Origin: Micavibrio aeruginosavorus
GTDB taxonomy: Bacteria; Pseudomonadota; Alphaproteobacteria; UBA9219
Assembly (NCBI GenBank): GCA_020720905.1
Contig: DYNT01000024.1
Coordinates: forward strand, 1 to 12,497
Reading direction: 5' to 3'
DNA length: 12,497 nt
Shown: positions 1 to 5,954 of the stretch, one piece after another
How positions within the stretch are numbered: position 1 is the stretch's first letter
How the letters are laid out: every line of letters starts with the position of its first letter
Program-made: the position numbers and the translations under genes
Notes under the pieces: model-generated
The model's input: only the letters and a program-made list of their open reading frames with translations
Told to the model about the DNA's origin: nothing
Database searches by the model: none

Positions 1-170
1 CCCACTTCGTCATCCCGCACGAAGCGATGCGTGAGCATCGCGTAGATGCGGGACCTAGTTGAAAGCTTTTTCCTCGCCACAAAAACCACAGCATCGCCCC
101 CAGTCCCCTGGGTCCCGCATCTGCGCGTTTGACGCGGTCAAACGCTCCGTGCGGGATGACGAAGGGGGGG
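1..170. repeat. Family 1 two-armed palindromic repeat, copy 1
   Basis: The element has terminal inverted repeats: CTTCGTCATCCCGCAC near the left end and GTGCGGGATGACGAAG at 149-164, flanked by C and G runs. Inside are a second inverted pair (ATGCGGGACC near 46-55 and GGTCCCGCAT at 111-120) and small hairpins. The left inner hairpin is GCGATGC-GTGA-GCATCGC, the right is GCGTTTGAC-GCG-GTCAAACGC (125-145), and CCCAG-TCCC-CTGGG sits in the centre. Positions 1-120 match 5789-5908 with two mismatches. The left end may be cut off by the window edge. No protein is encoded. It resembles a REP/BIME-like or MITE-like intergenic element; mobility is inference. Confidence 0.85.
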
Positions 171-453
171 CAACAAAAAAGGCCTCGCGTTGCCACGAAG
201 CCCCTTCTTCCCTAAATGCTAGCCCCCGAACCCTAGCCCCTACTTTCGGACACAGCTCCGCGTGGGAATGTCAATAGCACAAGGGAATCCCTCATGTCAA
301 GTGAAAAATCGAATTATTTTTAGATTTTTCTCATTTTTTTTGCCGCCGGTTAACTAAGTAAACTTTTTGTTAACAGAATCAATCCCAGAGTGATACAGTC
401 TTAACAGCCGTTCGCCCGCACTTGGGCACGGATTACGTTTTATTGAGGCTATC
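171..453. other. Intergenic leader upstream of the small gene at 454
   Basis: No gene is visible here. The stretch 300-345 is very AT-rich. It contains an inverted repeat, GAAAAATC (303-310) with GATTTTTC (323-330), followed by a T run at about 334-341. That could be a weak terminator for something to the left or simply a protein-binding palindrome. Further on are three TTAA(C) words at 350, 370 and 401. The promoter of the 454 gene is probably in 300-440, but I see no convincing -35/-10 pair. Confidence 0.35.
359..374 (+). promoter_or_regulatory. Possible CtrA-like half-conserved site
   Basis: The sequence reads TAAA, seven bases, then TTAAC. The CtrA consensus in alphaproteobacteria is TTAA-N7-TTAA(C), so this is a one-mismatch match about 80 bases before a small gene. 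Other TTAAC words lie at 350 and 401. A match this short arises easily by chance in AT-rich DNA, so this is a suggestion only. Confidence 0.2.
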
Positions 454-687
454 ATGGTTGATTCCATCACCAACAACACCATGCGCTCGGTTCTGCAGTC
501 ACAAAACCAATCGCAAAGCGCGGGGATCATCGCGCTTAAAAGCAACGCCAAAGCAGCGCAAGGTGTCATCGATCAGCTTCAACAAACGGTGGATCAGGGC
601 AAAGCCTTAATGAAGCAAACGATGATGAGCCAAATCGCCCCCGCTTCCAACTTGCCACGTGGAAGCCTTGTCAATATCCTCGTCTAG
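454..687 (+). CDS. Small hypothetical protein, possibly YjfB-like (motility)
   Basis: This gene encodes 77 residues and I do not firmly recognise it. The ATG follows a GAGG five bases upstream (445-448), which supports translation. The protein is Gln- and Ser-rich and mostly predicted helical in the middle (roughly residues 12-60). It has no signal peptide or membrane segment and ends in a hydrophobic PRGSLVNILV. The pattern of a Q/S-rich amphipathic helix, an I-ALK-like core and a short C-terminal NI-V motif loosely recalls the small 'putative motility protein' family typified by Bacillus YjfB. That resemblance is by eye and weak. Its last 81 bases overlap antisense with the 3' end of the 607-1194 gene. 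The upstream TTAA-rich region would fit CtrA control, but this is speculative. Confidence 0.55.
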   Translation: MVDSITNNTMRSVLQSQNQSQSAGIIALKSNAKAAQGVIDQLQQTVDQGKALMKQTMMSQIAPASNLPRGSLVNILV

Positions 688-1194
688 GCCGCTGAGGCCA
701 TAGTGCAAAACCAGTTTAGCAAGGCCAACCTTTAAAAACGCCTCCTTCTCTGGCGCGGGCATTTCATCACAACACGCGGCCCCGACGACAACATCAATCA
801 ACGCGCCGCTGACCGACTTCACCGCCACGCGCCAGCGCTGATAAGCCTCCTCCTGCTTGTCCGAACGATCACGAAAAGACGCATCGATTGAAAAACCCAA
901 AGGCGCGGGGTTATAGCTGGCGACAAGATGAGCCCCCATGCCCGCCGCCAAAAAGTCGGCACGCAGGCGCAAGGCGGCATGCCGTTGCAAAGACGTAATC
1001 GCTTTTTTGATATGCAAGACATCAAGGACGCTTTCCTCCACCGTGCGGGCGTGGACGCCGCCTTGCAGATTATGCTTGATCGGCTCCAACATGCGGCCTG
1101 CGTGCTGCCAGCGTTCATGAGGGCCAAGATCGGCGGAAGCCGCCGGAATGGTGAAACGTAAATCGGAAGAAACGGGACGACGGTCGTGAGCCAT
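607..1194 (-). CDS. DUF6456-like protein
   Basis: This gene encodes 195 residues. The ATG at 1194 is preceded by a perfect AGGAGG (1199-1204) with a four-base gap. Residues about 55-167 fit the pattern of the alphaproteobacterial DUF6456 domain as I remember it. First comes a helical segment with an R-R-D motif (ALRLRADFLAAGM, 74-86), then a variable stretch. Then follow a W/A-rich helix with LIDVVVGAACC (132-142) and the closing helix ending L-HYGL (162-167). Such domains occur in proteins annotated as helix-turn-helix or replication/regulatory proteins; the biochemical role is not known to me. The 28 residues after HYGL look unconserved and lie mostly antisense to the small gene at 454-687. 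The gene stands apart from scoAB, which a terminator separates from it. Confidence 0.6.
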   Translation of the reverse strand: MAHDRRPVSSDLRFTIPAASADLGPHERWQHAGRMLEPIKHNLQGGVHARTVEESVLDVLHIKKAITSLQRHAALRLRADFLAAGMGAHLVASYNPAPLGFSIDASFRDRSDKQEEAYQRWRVAVKSVSGALIDVVVGAACCDEMPAPEKEAFLKVGLAKLVLHYGLSGLDEDIDKASTWQVGSGGDLAHHRLLH

Positions 1195-1291
1195 AAAGCC
1201 TCCTGCTCAAAAGAATGAAAAAACACTATGAGGGGCATGATAATAGGACTATTCCCGTTTGTCCAGCGATTTATCCGCTGCACTGCACCAT

Positions 1292-1333
1292 AAAAAAACG
1301 CCGGAAAGAGAGGGGCTCTCCCTCCTTCCGGCG
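1292..1333 (-). terminator. Rho-independent terminator of the scoAB operon
   Basis: Read on the minus strand, CGCCGGAA (1333-1326) pairs with TTCCGGCG (1306-1299). The loop is partly filled by a perfect inner hairpin, GAGAG-GGG-CTCTC (1308-1320). A run of seven T residues follows on the minus strand (A run at 1292-1298). It starts 26 bases after the scoB stop codon, exactly where an operon-ending terminator is expected. Confidence 0.9.
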
Positions 1334-1358
1334 CTTTATCCGTTCGCTCAAGAAGCCC

Positions 1359-2000
1359 TTAGGCCACTATCACCTTAAAATCCGCCTCGGTGCGGGCGCG
1401 CACTTCGTCAATCGTAACGTCATGCGCGATGGCCGTCAGGATCAACCCTTCACCACGCACGCATTCAAACTCGCAGAGTTCCGTGACGATATGACGCACC
1501 ATGCCAGAGCCCGTAAGCGGCAGCGTGCATTTTTTCCTGACCTTCGGCTCACCGTCTTTTGAATTATGTTCCATGCACACGATCACGCGGCGCACGCCCG
1601 ATACCAGATCCATCGCGCCGCCCATGCCCTTGACAATTTTGCCGGGAACCATCCAGTTGGCAATATCGCCCGCCTCTGAGACTTCCATCGCGCCAAGGAT
1701 CGCCAAATCAACATGGCCGCCACGGATCATCGCGAACGATTCCGCGCTGTCAAAATAAGAGCCATAGGGAAGCAGCGTAACGGTCTGCTTGCTGGCGTTG
1801 ACCAAATCGCCATCCAGCTCCTCTTCCGTCGGAAAGGGGCCCGTGCCCAGCATGCCGTTTTCGCTTTCCAGCACGACGTGCATCCCTTCGGGGATATAGT
1901 TGGACACCAGCGTCGGAATGCCGATGCCCAGATTGACATAGAATCCGTCTTGCAATTGTTTGGCCGCTTGTTGCGCCATTTCTTCACGAGTCCAAGCCAT
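1359..2000 (-). CDS. scoB: 3-oxoacid CoA-transferase subunit B
   Basis: This is the B (beta) subunit of a cytoplasmic class I CoA-transferase, probably succinyl-CoA:3-ketoacid CoA-transferase (EC 2.8.3.5). That enzyme activates acetoacetate or other 3-oxoacids using succinyl-CoA. The 213 residues match the family's usual length. Residues 24-32 carry the glycine-rich LGIGIPTLV. ESENGMLG (45-52) holds the catalytic glutamate, E47, which forms the CoA thioester. DLVNASKQTVTLLP follows, and residues from about 118 carry a GAMDLVSGVRRVIV-type segment. The ATG at 2000 is preceded by AAGGGAG seven bases away and lies 18 bases after the scoA stop, so the two are co-transcribed. A terminator follows. 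A related acyl/acetoacetate CoA-transferase specificity cannot be excluded from sequence alone. Confidence 0.95.
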   Translation of the reverse strand: MAWTREEMAQQAAKQLQDGFYVNLGIGIPTLVSNYIPEGMHVVLESENGMLGTGPFPTEEELDGDLVNASKQTVTLLPYGSYFDSAESFAMIRGGHVDLAILGAMEVSEAGDIANWMVPGKIVKGMGGAMDLVSGVRRVIVCMEHNSKDGEPKVRKKCTLPLTGSGMVRHIVTELCEFECVRGEGLILTAIAHDVTIDEVRARTEADFKVIVA

Positions 2001-2018
2001 GGTTTTTCTCCCTTTAAA

Positions 2019-2717
2019 TTAGGCGCTGCGCGTGATGCGGCGTTCGATGCGATTTTCGAAAGCGTTGCCCTTGAAAAGGCGCTGCACATAGATGCCAGGG
2101 GTGTGCATGGCGCTAGGATCCATTTGACCCGTCGGGATCATTTCTTCAATCTCGGCCACCGTCATCTTGCTGCACACGGCGGCCTGAGGATTACAGTTGC
2201 GTGCGGTCTTGCGATAAATAAGGTTGCCCTCCTCATCGCCCTTCCACGCCTTAATGATCGAAAGATCGGTCGTGATGCCCGTTTCCAAAACATAGCGGCG
2301 GCCATCAAACTCGCGGATTTCCTTACCCTCACTGACAATCGTATCAACGCCGACACGCGTATAAAAACCGGCAATCCCCGCGCCGCCTGCGCGCATGCGC
2401 TCCACCAACGTGCCTTGCGGGTTAAACTCAGCCTCCAGCTTGCCAGAAATATACAGCTTGGCAAAATTGTTATTCTCACCAAGGTAAGAGCCAATGATTT
2501 TTTTGACCTGCCCATTATCCAAAAGCTGACCGATGCCATAGCCATCGATATGCGCGGTGATGCTGACAATCGTCAGGTCTTTCACACCGGACGAAGCAAT
2601 CAGGCGCAAGCAATGCTCAGGGATGCCGCAAAGGCCAAAGCCGCCGACGGCAATCGACATGCCATCGCGCAAAATATCGCGTAGCGCCGCCCCAGCCTCT
2701 TGATAAACCTTACCCAT
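2019..2717 (-). CDS. scoA: 3-oxoacid CoA-transferase subunit A
   Basis: This is the A (alpha) subunit partner of scoB, and the two chains form the active CoA-transferase. The 232-residue product has GGFGLCGIPE at 25-34, the family's N-terminal signature. Later come GSYLGENNNF, VSEGKEIREFDGRRYVLE, KAWKGDEEGNLIYRKTARN and HTPGIYVQR, in the usual order. I chose the ATG at 2717 rather than an in-frame ATG at 2753. A strong GGGAGG (2725-2730) lies seven bases before 2717, and MGKVYQEAGAAL is where homologues begin; the upstream extension is low-complexity FFFL. The gene is first in a two-gene operon. Upstream, 183 bases separate it from the divergent rluB gene, so both promoters must lie there. 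Confidence 0.95.
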   Translation of the reverse strand: MGKVYQEAGAALRDILRDGMSIAVGGFGLCGIPEHCLRLIASSGVKDLTIVSITAHIDGYGIGQLLDNGQVKKIIGSYLGENNNFAKLYISGKLEAEFNPQGTLVERMRAGGAGIAGFYTRVGVDTIVSEGKEIREFDGRRYVLETGITTDLSIIKAWKGDEEGNLIYRKTARNCNPQAAVCSKMTVAEIEEMIPTGQMDPSAMHTPGIYVQRLFKGNAFENRIERRITRSA

Positions 2718-2724
2718 CGCGATG

Positions 2725-2730
2725 CCTCCC
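2725..2730 (-). promoter_or_regulatory. Shine-Dalgarno of scoA that fixes its start
   Basis: GGGAGG on the minus strand, seven bases ahead of the ATG at 2717-2715. This makes the internal methionine the start rather than the one 12 codons upstream. Confidence 0.75.
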
Positions 2731-2836
2731 TTAAGGAAAAAGAACAACGCCATCCTACGGCAAGGGCATGAAGATATGGTTTATGTTTTATGAAGAAAGC
2801 GTTTACGGTTCGTCCGCTTGAAAAAGGCATAAACGT

Positions 2837-2865
2837 TTGACAGCGCAGGTTAACTCGTGCCAAAT
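2837..2865 (+). promoter_or_regulatory. Candidate rluB promoter (TTGACA box)
   Basis: A perfect TTGACA -35 hexamer lies at 2837-2842, in the only region that can drive rluB. The matching -10 is poor (a CCAAAT-like hexamer at 17-base spacing). The call therefore rests mainly on the -35 word and its position 59 bases before the start codon. Confidence 0.25.
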
Positions 2866-2900
2866 CCCATCAAAAGCTGAACCTTGAACAAAGAGCGCTG

Positions 2901-3689
2901 ATGTCTTTGCCGCCCCCCTCCTCCCCCCTAACCTTTGAAGGCGAACGCATTGCCAAAGTCTTGGCGCGGGCAGGCGTAGCCTCGCGCCGCGAGGTTGAGC
3001 GCATGATCGAGGCGGGGCGCGTCAGCGTGGACGGAAAAAAGATCACCTCCCCCGCCCTGAACGTGACAGAGGCCAACGTCATCACACTGGATGGCAAACC
3101 CACCAGCGCGGCGCAAGACACGCGCGTTTGGCGCTATCACAAACCTGCAGGCACACTGACCACCAACAAAGATCCACAAGGCCGCCCCACGGTTTTTGAA
3201 AAACTGCCGCCAGAGCTGCCTCGCGTGGTGAGCGTCGGCAGGTTGGATTACAACACCGAAGGCCTTCTTCTCCTCACCAACGATGGTGAGCTGGCGCGGC
3301 ATTTGGAACTTCCCCAAAACGCATGGCTGCGCCATTACCGCGTGCGCGTTTACGGCGGAGCGGACGCCAAAAAACTAAAAGCCTTAGAAGACGGTGTCAC
3401 CATCGAAGGCCTGCGCTATGACAGCATCAAGGCCACCATTGAAGCCGAACAATCCGAAGGCGCGAACCAATGGCTGTCCGTAACAATCAAGGAAGGCAAA
3501 AACCGCGAAGTCCGTAAAGTGATGGAACACTGCGATCTGCAAGTCACGCGCCTGATCCGCGTTTCGTTCGGCCCCTTTCAATTGGGCAAGCTGCCACGCG
3601 GCGCGATTGAGGAAGTCCCCACCCGCGTCCTGCGTGAATCGTTGGGCAAATTTTTCGAAGCGAAGAAGAAGGATACCCAAAACAGTTGA
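2901..3689 (+). CDS. rluB: 23S/16S rRNA pseudouridine synthase, RluB/RsuA family
   Basis: The enzyme converts a specific rRNA uridine to pseudouridine; in the RluB subfamily the target is a 23S helix near the peptidyl-transferase centre. The 262 residues show the expected two parts. An S4 RNA-binding domain at about 13-60 contains RIAKVLARAGVASRREVERM and AGRVSVDGK. A catalytic domain from about 75 starts with WRYHKPAGTLTT. GRLDYNTEGLLLLTNDG (113-129) holds the catalytic aspartate, D116. The C-terminal EGKNREVRKVMEH and LIRVSFGPF motifs are intact. The ribosome-binding site before the ATG is weak (AAAGAG). RluB, RsuA and RluE are hard to separate by eye; RluB is the usual alphaproteobacterial annotation. 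The gene diverges from scoAB and lies upstream of rsmD, with an esterase gene between. Confidence 0.9.
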   Translation: MSLPPPSSPLTFEGERIAKVLARAGVASRREVERMIEAGRVSVDGKKITSPALNVTEANVITLDGKPTSAAQDTRVWRYHKPAGTLTTNKDPQGRPTVFEKLPPELPRVVSVGRLDYNTEGLLLLTNDGELARHLELPQNAWLRHYRVRVYGGADAKKLKALEDGVTIEGLRYDSIKATIEAEQSEGANQWLSVTIKEGKNREVRKVMEHCDLQVTRLIRVSFGPFQLGKLPRGAIEEVPTRVLRESLGKFFEAKKKDTQNS

Positions 3690-3695
3690 AGCGTT

Positions 3696-3717
3696 GGCAA
3701 AACAGAATCATTTTGCC
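3696..3717 (+). terminator. Weak hairpin just after rluB
   Basis: GGCAAAA (3696-3702) pairs with TTTTGCC (3711-3717) around an eight-base loop, six bases after the rluB stop. There is no T run after the stem, so termination is uncertain. It may be a chance hairpin next to the repeat pair that follows. Confidence 0.3.
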
Positions 3718-3727
3718 CCCTCTCTCG

Positions 3728-3801
3728 ACCTCCCCCCTTGCGGGGGAGGAAATGAAAACTTAGGCTTACGCAGTAAGTCTTAGTTTTCATAGGTGGGGGG
3801 T
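3728..3801 (+). repeat. Family 2 structured repeat, copy A (forward)
   Basis: The 74-bp element has three parts. Hairpin 1 is CCTCCCCC-CTTGC-GGGGGAGG (3729-3749). Hairpin 2 has a perfect 9-bp lower stem, ATGAAAACT (3752-3760) with AGTTTTCAT (3782-3790). Above it are one T-T mismatch and an upper stem capped by CTTAC-GCA-GTAAG (3765-3777). The tail GGTGGGGGGT (3792-3801) can pair with the left arm of hairpin 1, so the tail and hairpin 1 compete. It is non-coding and lies between rluB and the esterase gene. Confidence 0.85.
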
Positions 3802-3825
3802 CAAAACCCGCACCATCCCATAATA

Positions 3826-3900
3826 ACCCCCCACCTAGTTTTTCTAGGGCTTACTGACGTAAACCCAAGAAAAACTTTCCTCCCCCGCAAGGGGGGAGGT
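3826..3900 (-). repeat. Family 2 structured repeat, copy B (inverted)
   Basis: This is the reverse-complement partner of copy A, with a 24-base gap between them. Its outer 24 bases (3877-3900) are the exact reverse complement of 3728-3751, and the tails facing inward also match. Its hairpin 2 has a different stem, AGTTTTTCT (3837-3845) with AGAAAAACT (3868-3876). The geometry is the same: a 9-bp stem, a T-T-type mismatch, three G-C pairs and the TTAC...GTAAG cap. The A/B pair could also extrude as one large cruciform. Confidence 0.85.
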
Positions 3901-3957
3901 AAAAAGGTGGAAGGGGTATAGTGACAACGTGGCTTCAACGATGAAGGGAAAGAATCA

Positions 3958-5046
3958 ATGACTATAAAAAAGATAGTGCTGTTGGTCTGGATCATCGCGC
4001 CCATGGCGATGTCTTGTCATACGGCCAAGACTGCTATGGGAAAAGATCACGCCACGCTTCGCCACGCTGCCGTTTATGGCGCAGGTGATTATGACTTCTC
4101 CTTGGTTCATGAAGGCATGGAGAGAGTTTATATCGTTCACGCGCCAAAGCGTTATCATCGGCAAACCAAAACGCCCGTTGTTCTAGCACTTCATGGTGGT
4201 GGCGGAAGCGCGGCAAGCAGCGTCAAATTTTTCGATTTGAATAATAAAGCCGATCAAAACGGCTTCCTTGTCGTCTATCCGGAAGGCTATGCTAAAAAAT
4301 TTCTGGGAAAAACTTTCGCCGCATGGAACGCTGGTTCTTGCTGTGGTGAGGCGGCGCAGAAAAACAGCGACGATGTCGGGTTTATAAAAGCCGTCTTGGA
4401 AAAGGTACAAACCGATTTCAATGTCGATCCACAAAGGATTTATGTAACAGGCATGTCGAATGGCGCCCAAATGGCCCATCGGTTGGCTTGTGAATTATCA
4501 GAAACCATAGCGGCAATTGCGCCCGTTGGATCCCAAGGGTCTTTTGCCAATTGCCGCCCCGCAAGGCCTGTGCCTGTTCTCCATATTCATGGAACAGAGG
4601 ATCCCTGTTCCCTATATAACGGCGGCATCTGCGGCGGCTGCGCGGCGGACATTTGGAAAAGCTTGGGCGCGTCTGTCAATCGCGCTGAATGGACGTGCCC
4701 TTCCGTTCCCGCCTATCTTGACACATGGAGAAAACTCAACGGCTGTTCAGAAGGAACGGCGATAACCTTCCAAAACAAAGGCGCTCTATGCAAGACGCAT
4801 AAAAACTGCAAGAACGGCGCCGATGTGACGTTATGTACCGTTCAAGGAATGGGTCATAATTGGCCTGGGGCAACGTCCTATGGCATCCCTGCTTGTGATC
4901 GGCGTCCGGAAGGAAAGCTATGTCTCTCATGGAAGAAAACAGTTGGTGCTCTCAGTCAGGATCTTATCGCCAATGACATCATGTGGTCTTTTTTTGAAAC
5001 CCATCCCAAAGACCTCCCTTCAAGCCGCTTCACAAAGGACTATTAA
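3958..5046 (+). CDS. Secreted PHB-depolymerase/LpqC-type esterase, probable lipoprotein
   Basis: An alpha/beta-hydrolase of the LpqC / PHB-depolymerase / feruloyl-esterase group (COG3509-like); the natural ester is unknown. The 362 residues begin with a positively charged start (MTIKK) and a hydrophobic stretch ending AMSC. C20 is then a possible lipobox cysteine, though the -3 residue is atypical, so a soluble exported form is possible. LALHGGGGS (76-84) forms the oxyanion region and WNAGSCCG (123-130) is typical of the group. GMSNG holds the nucleophile S167, HGTED the acid D215, and GMGHNWPG the histidine H300. The mature part has well over a dozen cysteines, including a CGGC-containing insert at about 217-247, suggesting disulfides outside the cytoplasm. 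AAGGGA lies eight bases before the ATG. By eye its DNA is less GC-rich than its neighbours. It sits between rluB and rsmD, which may once have been adjacent. Confidence 0.8.
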   Translation: MTIKKIVLLVWIIAPMAMSCHTAKTAMGKDHATLRHAAVYGAGDYDFSLVHEGMERVYIVHAPKRYHRQTKTPVVLALHGGGGSAASSVKFFDLNNKADQNGFLVVYPEGYAKKFLGKTFAAWNAGSCCGEAAQKNSDDVGFIKAVLEKVQTDFNVDPQRIYVTGMSNGAQMAHRLACELSETIAAIAPVGSQGSFANCRPARPVPVLHIHGTEDPCSLYNGGICGGCAADIWKSLGASVNRAEWTCPSVPAYLDTWRKLNGCSEGTAITFQNKGALCKTHKNCKNGADVTLCTVQGMGHNWPGATSYGIPACDRRPEGKLCLSWKKTVGALSQDLIANDIMWSFFETHPKDLPSSRFTKDY

Positions 5047-5124
5047 ACTGTTGATGGACAGAGTCACAACGCAGGCACACGTCGCTATTCTAGGACACAA
5101 TTCAAAAACCATCGTTTCATTGGC

Positions 5125-5128
5125 AAGG
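5125..5128 (+). promoter_or_regulatory. Shine-Dalgarno of rsmD that fixes its start
   Basis: AAGG lies five bases before the ATG at 5134. A GTG two codons earlier (5128) overlaps this site and has no ribosome-binding site of its own, so 5134 is the better start. Confidence 0.5.
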
Positions 5129-5133
5129 TGTCT

Positions 5134-5700
5134 ATGCGCATAACAGGCGGAACCTTACGGGGGCGAACGATCCAAGCGCCAGAAGGCCTGACCACAAGGC
5201 CGACCAGCGACCGCGTGCGGCAAGCTTTGTTCAACATTCTTTTGCATCATGATTGGGGCGCGGCCTTGGGACGCGTTCTCAACAACCGCGTCGTTTTGGA
5301 TGCGTTTGCAGGAACCGGCGCGTTGGGGCTTGAGGCTCTCTCGCAAGGCGCTGCGCACGCTGTTTTTTTTGAAAAAGACCGCGCCGCGCTGACGGCGCTG
5401 ACGGCCAACATCGCGGCGATGAAACTTCAAAACAGCACAAGCGTTTTCCCCATCGATGGGCACCGCGTGGCAGCAGGCGATAAGCCTGCCTCTCTGCTTT
5501 TTCTGGATCCGCCTTATCATAAAGGGCTGATCGAAGTGGCTGTCCAAAAACTTTCCGCGCAAGGCTGGATCGCGCCGCATGCGTTGTTGGTGTGCGAAAC
5601 AGCAAGGGGCGAGGCGTTGGCTCTACCGGAAAATTGCGCTCACCACCTCTCACGTCCCTATGGCGATACGGAGGTGCATTTCTGGGCATGGACGACGTAA
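5134..5700 (+). CDS. rsmD: 16S rRNA (guanine(966)-N(2))-methyltransferase RsmD
   Basis: RsmD methylates G966 of 16S rRNA with S-adenosylmethionine, late in small-subunit assembly. With the ATG at 5134 the product is 188 residues and begins MRITGGTLRGR, the usual RsmD opening (an MRI-GG--RGR pattern). RPTSDRVRQALFNIL (22-36) is the family's N-terminal signature. DAFAGTGALGLEALSQG (56-72) is the SAM-binding motif I, FFEKD the motif II acid, and LDPPY (124-128) the catalytic (D/N)PPY loop. The length is typical. The stop codon is immediately followed, with no gap, by the family 1 repeat array at 5701, so the 3' end of its mRNA would consist of repeat hairpins. It converges with mutL. Confidence 0.95.
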   Translation: MRITGGTLRGRTIQAPEGLTTRPTSDRVRQALFNILLHHDWGAALGRVLNNRVVLDAFAGTGALGLEALSQGAAHAVFFEKDRAALTALTANIAAMKLQNSTSVFPIDGHRVAAGDKPASLLFLDPPYHKGLIEVAVQKLSAQGWIAPHALLVCETARGEALALPENCAHHLSRPYGDTEVHFWAWTT

Positions 5701-5829
5701 CGCCCCCCTCGTCATCCCGCACGAAGCGATGCGTGAGCATCGCCCCCCACTTCGTCATCCCGCACGAAGCGATGCGTGAGCATCGCCCCCCACTTCGTCA
5801 TCCCGCACGAAGCGATGCGTGAGCATCGC
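5701..5829. repeat. Left tandem array of family 1 element, three 43-bp units
   Basis: GTCATCCCGCACGAA followed by the hairpin GCGATGC-GTGA-GCATCGC recurs at 5711, 5754 and 5797, exactly 43 bases apart, separated by CCCCCC runs. The first unit lacks three bases (ACT) at its left boundary and abuts the rsmD stop codon. The third unit runs on into the full element. The units have no unique spacers, so this is a simple tandem amplification of the element's left end. Confidence 0.9.
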
Positions 5830-5954
5830 GTAGATGCGGGACCTAGTTGAAAGCTTTTTCCTCGCCACAAAAACCGCAGCATCGTCCCCAGTCCCCTGGG
5901 TCCCGCATCACGCGTCTGGCGCTCTCGCGCCATCCGCTGTGCGGGATGACGAAG
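5789..5954. repeat. Family 1 two-armed palindromic repeat, copy 2
   Basis: This is the full-length element. Positions 5789-5908 match 1-120 with two differences. The right arm keeps the conserved GGTCCCGCAT and GTGCGGGATGACGAAG. The hairpin between them is different: TGGCGC-TCTC-GCGCCA (5917-5932) in place of the copy 1 hairpin. The copy lies between the convergent genes rsmD and mutL and could act as a two-way transcription barrier, though there are no T runs. Confidence 0.85.

Noticed and set aside
1195..1260. Promoter for the DUF6456-like gene with TATTAT at 1240-1245 (minus strand)
   Set aside because: The best -35-like word (TGGACA) is only 14 bases away, too short for a standard promoter, so I did not list it.
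1713..2684. Long open frame (323 codons) on the plus strand
   Set aside because: It lies antisense to scoA and scoB, both of which have full family motifs, ribosome-binding sites and a terminator. The plus-strand frame has no recognisable domain.
5128..5133. GTG at 5128 as the rsmD start
   Set aside because: It overlaps the AAGG that serves the ATG at 5134, and RsmD proteins normally start MRI-GG.
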